A DNA stretch of 6,234 bases. Origin: Pseudomonadota bacterium (GTDB lineage: Bacteria; Pseudomonadota; Gammaproteobacteria; Pseudomonadales; Pseudohongiellaceae). Below are positions 5,512-6,234 of this stretch, piece by piece. How positions within the stretch are numbered: the stretch's first letter is position 1; each line of letters begins with the position of its first letter. The notes below the pieces were generated by a model. That model was not told the origin of the DNA and ran no database searches. It saw nothing but the letters and a program-made list of their open reading frames with translations. Position numbers and translations under genes: made by a program. The stretch lies in NCBI GenBank assembly GCA_022563075.1, contig JADFOC010000172.1, forward strand, positions 1-6,234, read 5' to 3'.

Positions 5512-6234
5512 TTAGATAATTCCTTGGCGCCACAGGGCCAACGCCTGACCGATTTCATCCGGCGAATCTTCCTGCAAGAAGTGATTACCTTTCACCGTAA
5601 CCTCCTGCTGGTTGGGCCAGGATCGACAGAATTCACGCTGTGCTCCGATCAGGATAGCGCCGGGATCGGCATTGATGAACAATTTGGGGATGTTGGACTT
5701 CGCCAGCCAATCGGCATAATCCTGGACCAGGGCAACTACCTCAGCAGGCGATCCATCGATAGGAATCTGTCGTGGCCAGGTGAGTGTCGGTCTGCGGTCT
5801 TCGCCGGCATTTTTAAAGGGTCGACGATAGACTTCCATTTCTTCATCGGTGAGGTCCCGTATGACGGAACCGGTTAGCACTCTTTCTATAAAAATATTCT
5901 TTTCCAGAATCATCTCTTCACCGGCGCTGGATCGAAAACCCTGAAACACACCGCGAGCCGCCTCCGGCCAGTCATCCCAACTTACCGGCTTGACGATGCC
6001 TTCCATGTAGGCGATGCCCAGAACCGAATCTCGATGCCGATTGGCCCAGTCGAATCCCAGTGCCGAACCCCAGTCATGAATCACCAAGGTCACTCGGTTG
6101 GTAACGCCAAGTGCCGCCAGCGCCCCGTCGAAATATTCGCGATGCTCCAGCAAGGTATAGCGATCCGGTCCTGAGTCTTCCAGCTTGTCGGAATCACCCA
6201 TGCCGATCAGGTCGATGGCAATGCAGCGACCCTG
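5512..6234 (-). CDS. Haloalkane dehalogenase, LinB-like (5' partial, runs off the right edge)
   Basis: The frame is open from the right edge to a TAA at 5512-5514, giving 240 residues of an alpha/beta-hydrolase. The protein hydrolyses carbon-halogen bonds to an alcohol, halide and proton. The nucleophile motif [14 protein letters not shown] places Asp54 (visible numbering) with halide-binding Trp55. Glu78 in AYMEGIV is the acid position of the HLD-II subfamily, and His218 in [14 protein letters not shown] is the catalytic base. As I recall LinB of Sphingobium, its residues Asp108, Trp109, Glu132 and His272 all differ from these by exactly 54, so the alignment is gap-free and about 54 N-terminal residues, including the second halide-binding residue (Asn38 in LinB), lie outside the window. 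Segments such as [17 protein letters not shown] and [12 protein letters not shown] are close to LinB. It converges on the SCP2-like gene with a 15-bp gap. Activity is likely; the natural halogenated substrate is unknown. Confidence 0.93.
   Translation of the reverse strand, partial: QGRCIAIDLIGMGDSDKLEDSGPDRYTLLEHREYFDGALAALGVTNRVTLVIHDWGSALGFDWANRHRDSVLGIAYMEGIVKPVSWDDWPEAARGVFQGFRSSAGEEMILEKNIFIERVLTGSVIRDLTDEEMEVYRRPFKNAGEDRRPTLTWPRQIPIDGSPAEVVALVQDYADWLAKSNIPKLFINADPGAILIGAQREFCRSWPNQQEVTVKGNHFLQEDSPDEIGQALALWRQGII

Noticed and set aside
5524..5877. + strand ORF inside the dehalogenase gene
   Set aside because: It is antisense to strongly conserved LinB-like coding sequence and has no recognisable domain.

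Overview
The window looks like a chromosomal stretch from an environmental proteobacterium, most plausibly a marine or soil gammaproteobacterium. This is judged from moderate base composition, Shine-Dalgarno-led starts and the mix of gene families; no rRNA, tRNA or marker gene is present to place it. It is a catabolic or lipid-modifying neighbourhood with no mobile element, tRNA or CRISPR array that I can see.

Layout from left to right. (1) The last 41 codons of a + strand gene, possibly a SAM-dependent methyltransferase. (2) A + strand pair 37 bp apart: an atypical short-chain dehydrogenase whose catalytic Tyr is Phe, and a DsbA-fold 2-hydroxychromene-2-carboxylate isomerase-like protein. 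(3) About 670 bp without an intact gene. Most of it is a - strand relic of a hybrid sensor histidine kinase: the end of the ATPase domain followed by a receiver domain with frame changes and a deletion over the phosphoacceptor site. (4) A - strand exported beta-rich protein of 200 residues. (5) Two divergently transcribed phytanoyl-CoA dioxygenase (PhyH) paralogues sharing a 231-bp intergenic region. The + copy keeps the His-X-Asp...His iron site and the co-substrate Arg. The - copy has lost Asp, the distal His and the Arg, and has gained a long N-terminal extension. (6) Just after the intact PhyH gene, a small SCP2-like (sterol carrier) protein. (7) Convergent with it, the last 240 codons of a LinB-type haloalkane dehalogenase that runs off the right edge.

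The most interesting unit is 2998-5496: an active-looking PhyH enzyme, a divergent and probably non-catalytic PhyH partner, and an SCP2-like lipid carrier. PhyH and SCP2 cooperate in eukaryotic alpha-oxidation of branched fatty acyl-CoA, so a bacterial lipid-hydroxylating module with a pseudoenzyme partner is a reasonable hypothesis; the substrate cannot be read from the sequence. The SDR, the isomerase and the dehalogenase suggest a host that handles aromatic, halogenated or other hydrophobic compounds, but the window does not show that they form one pathway.
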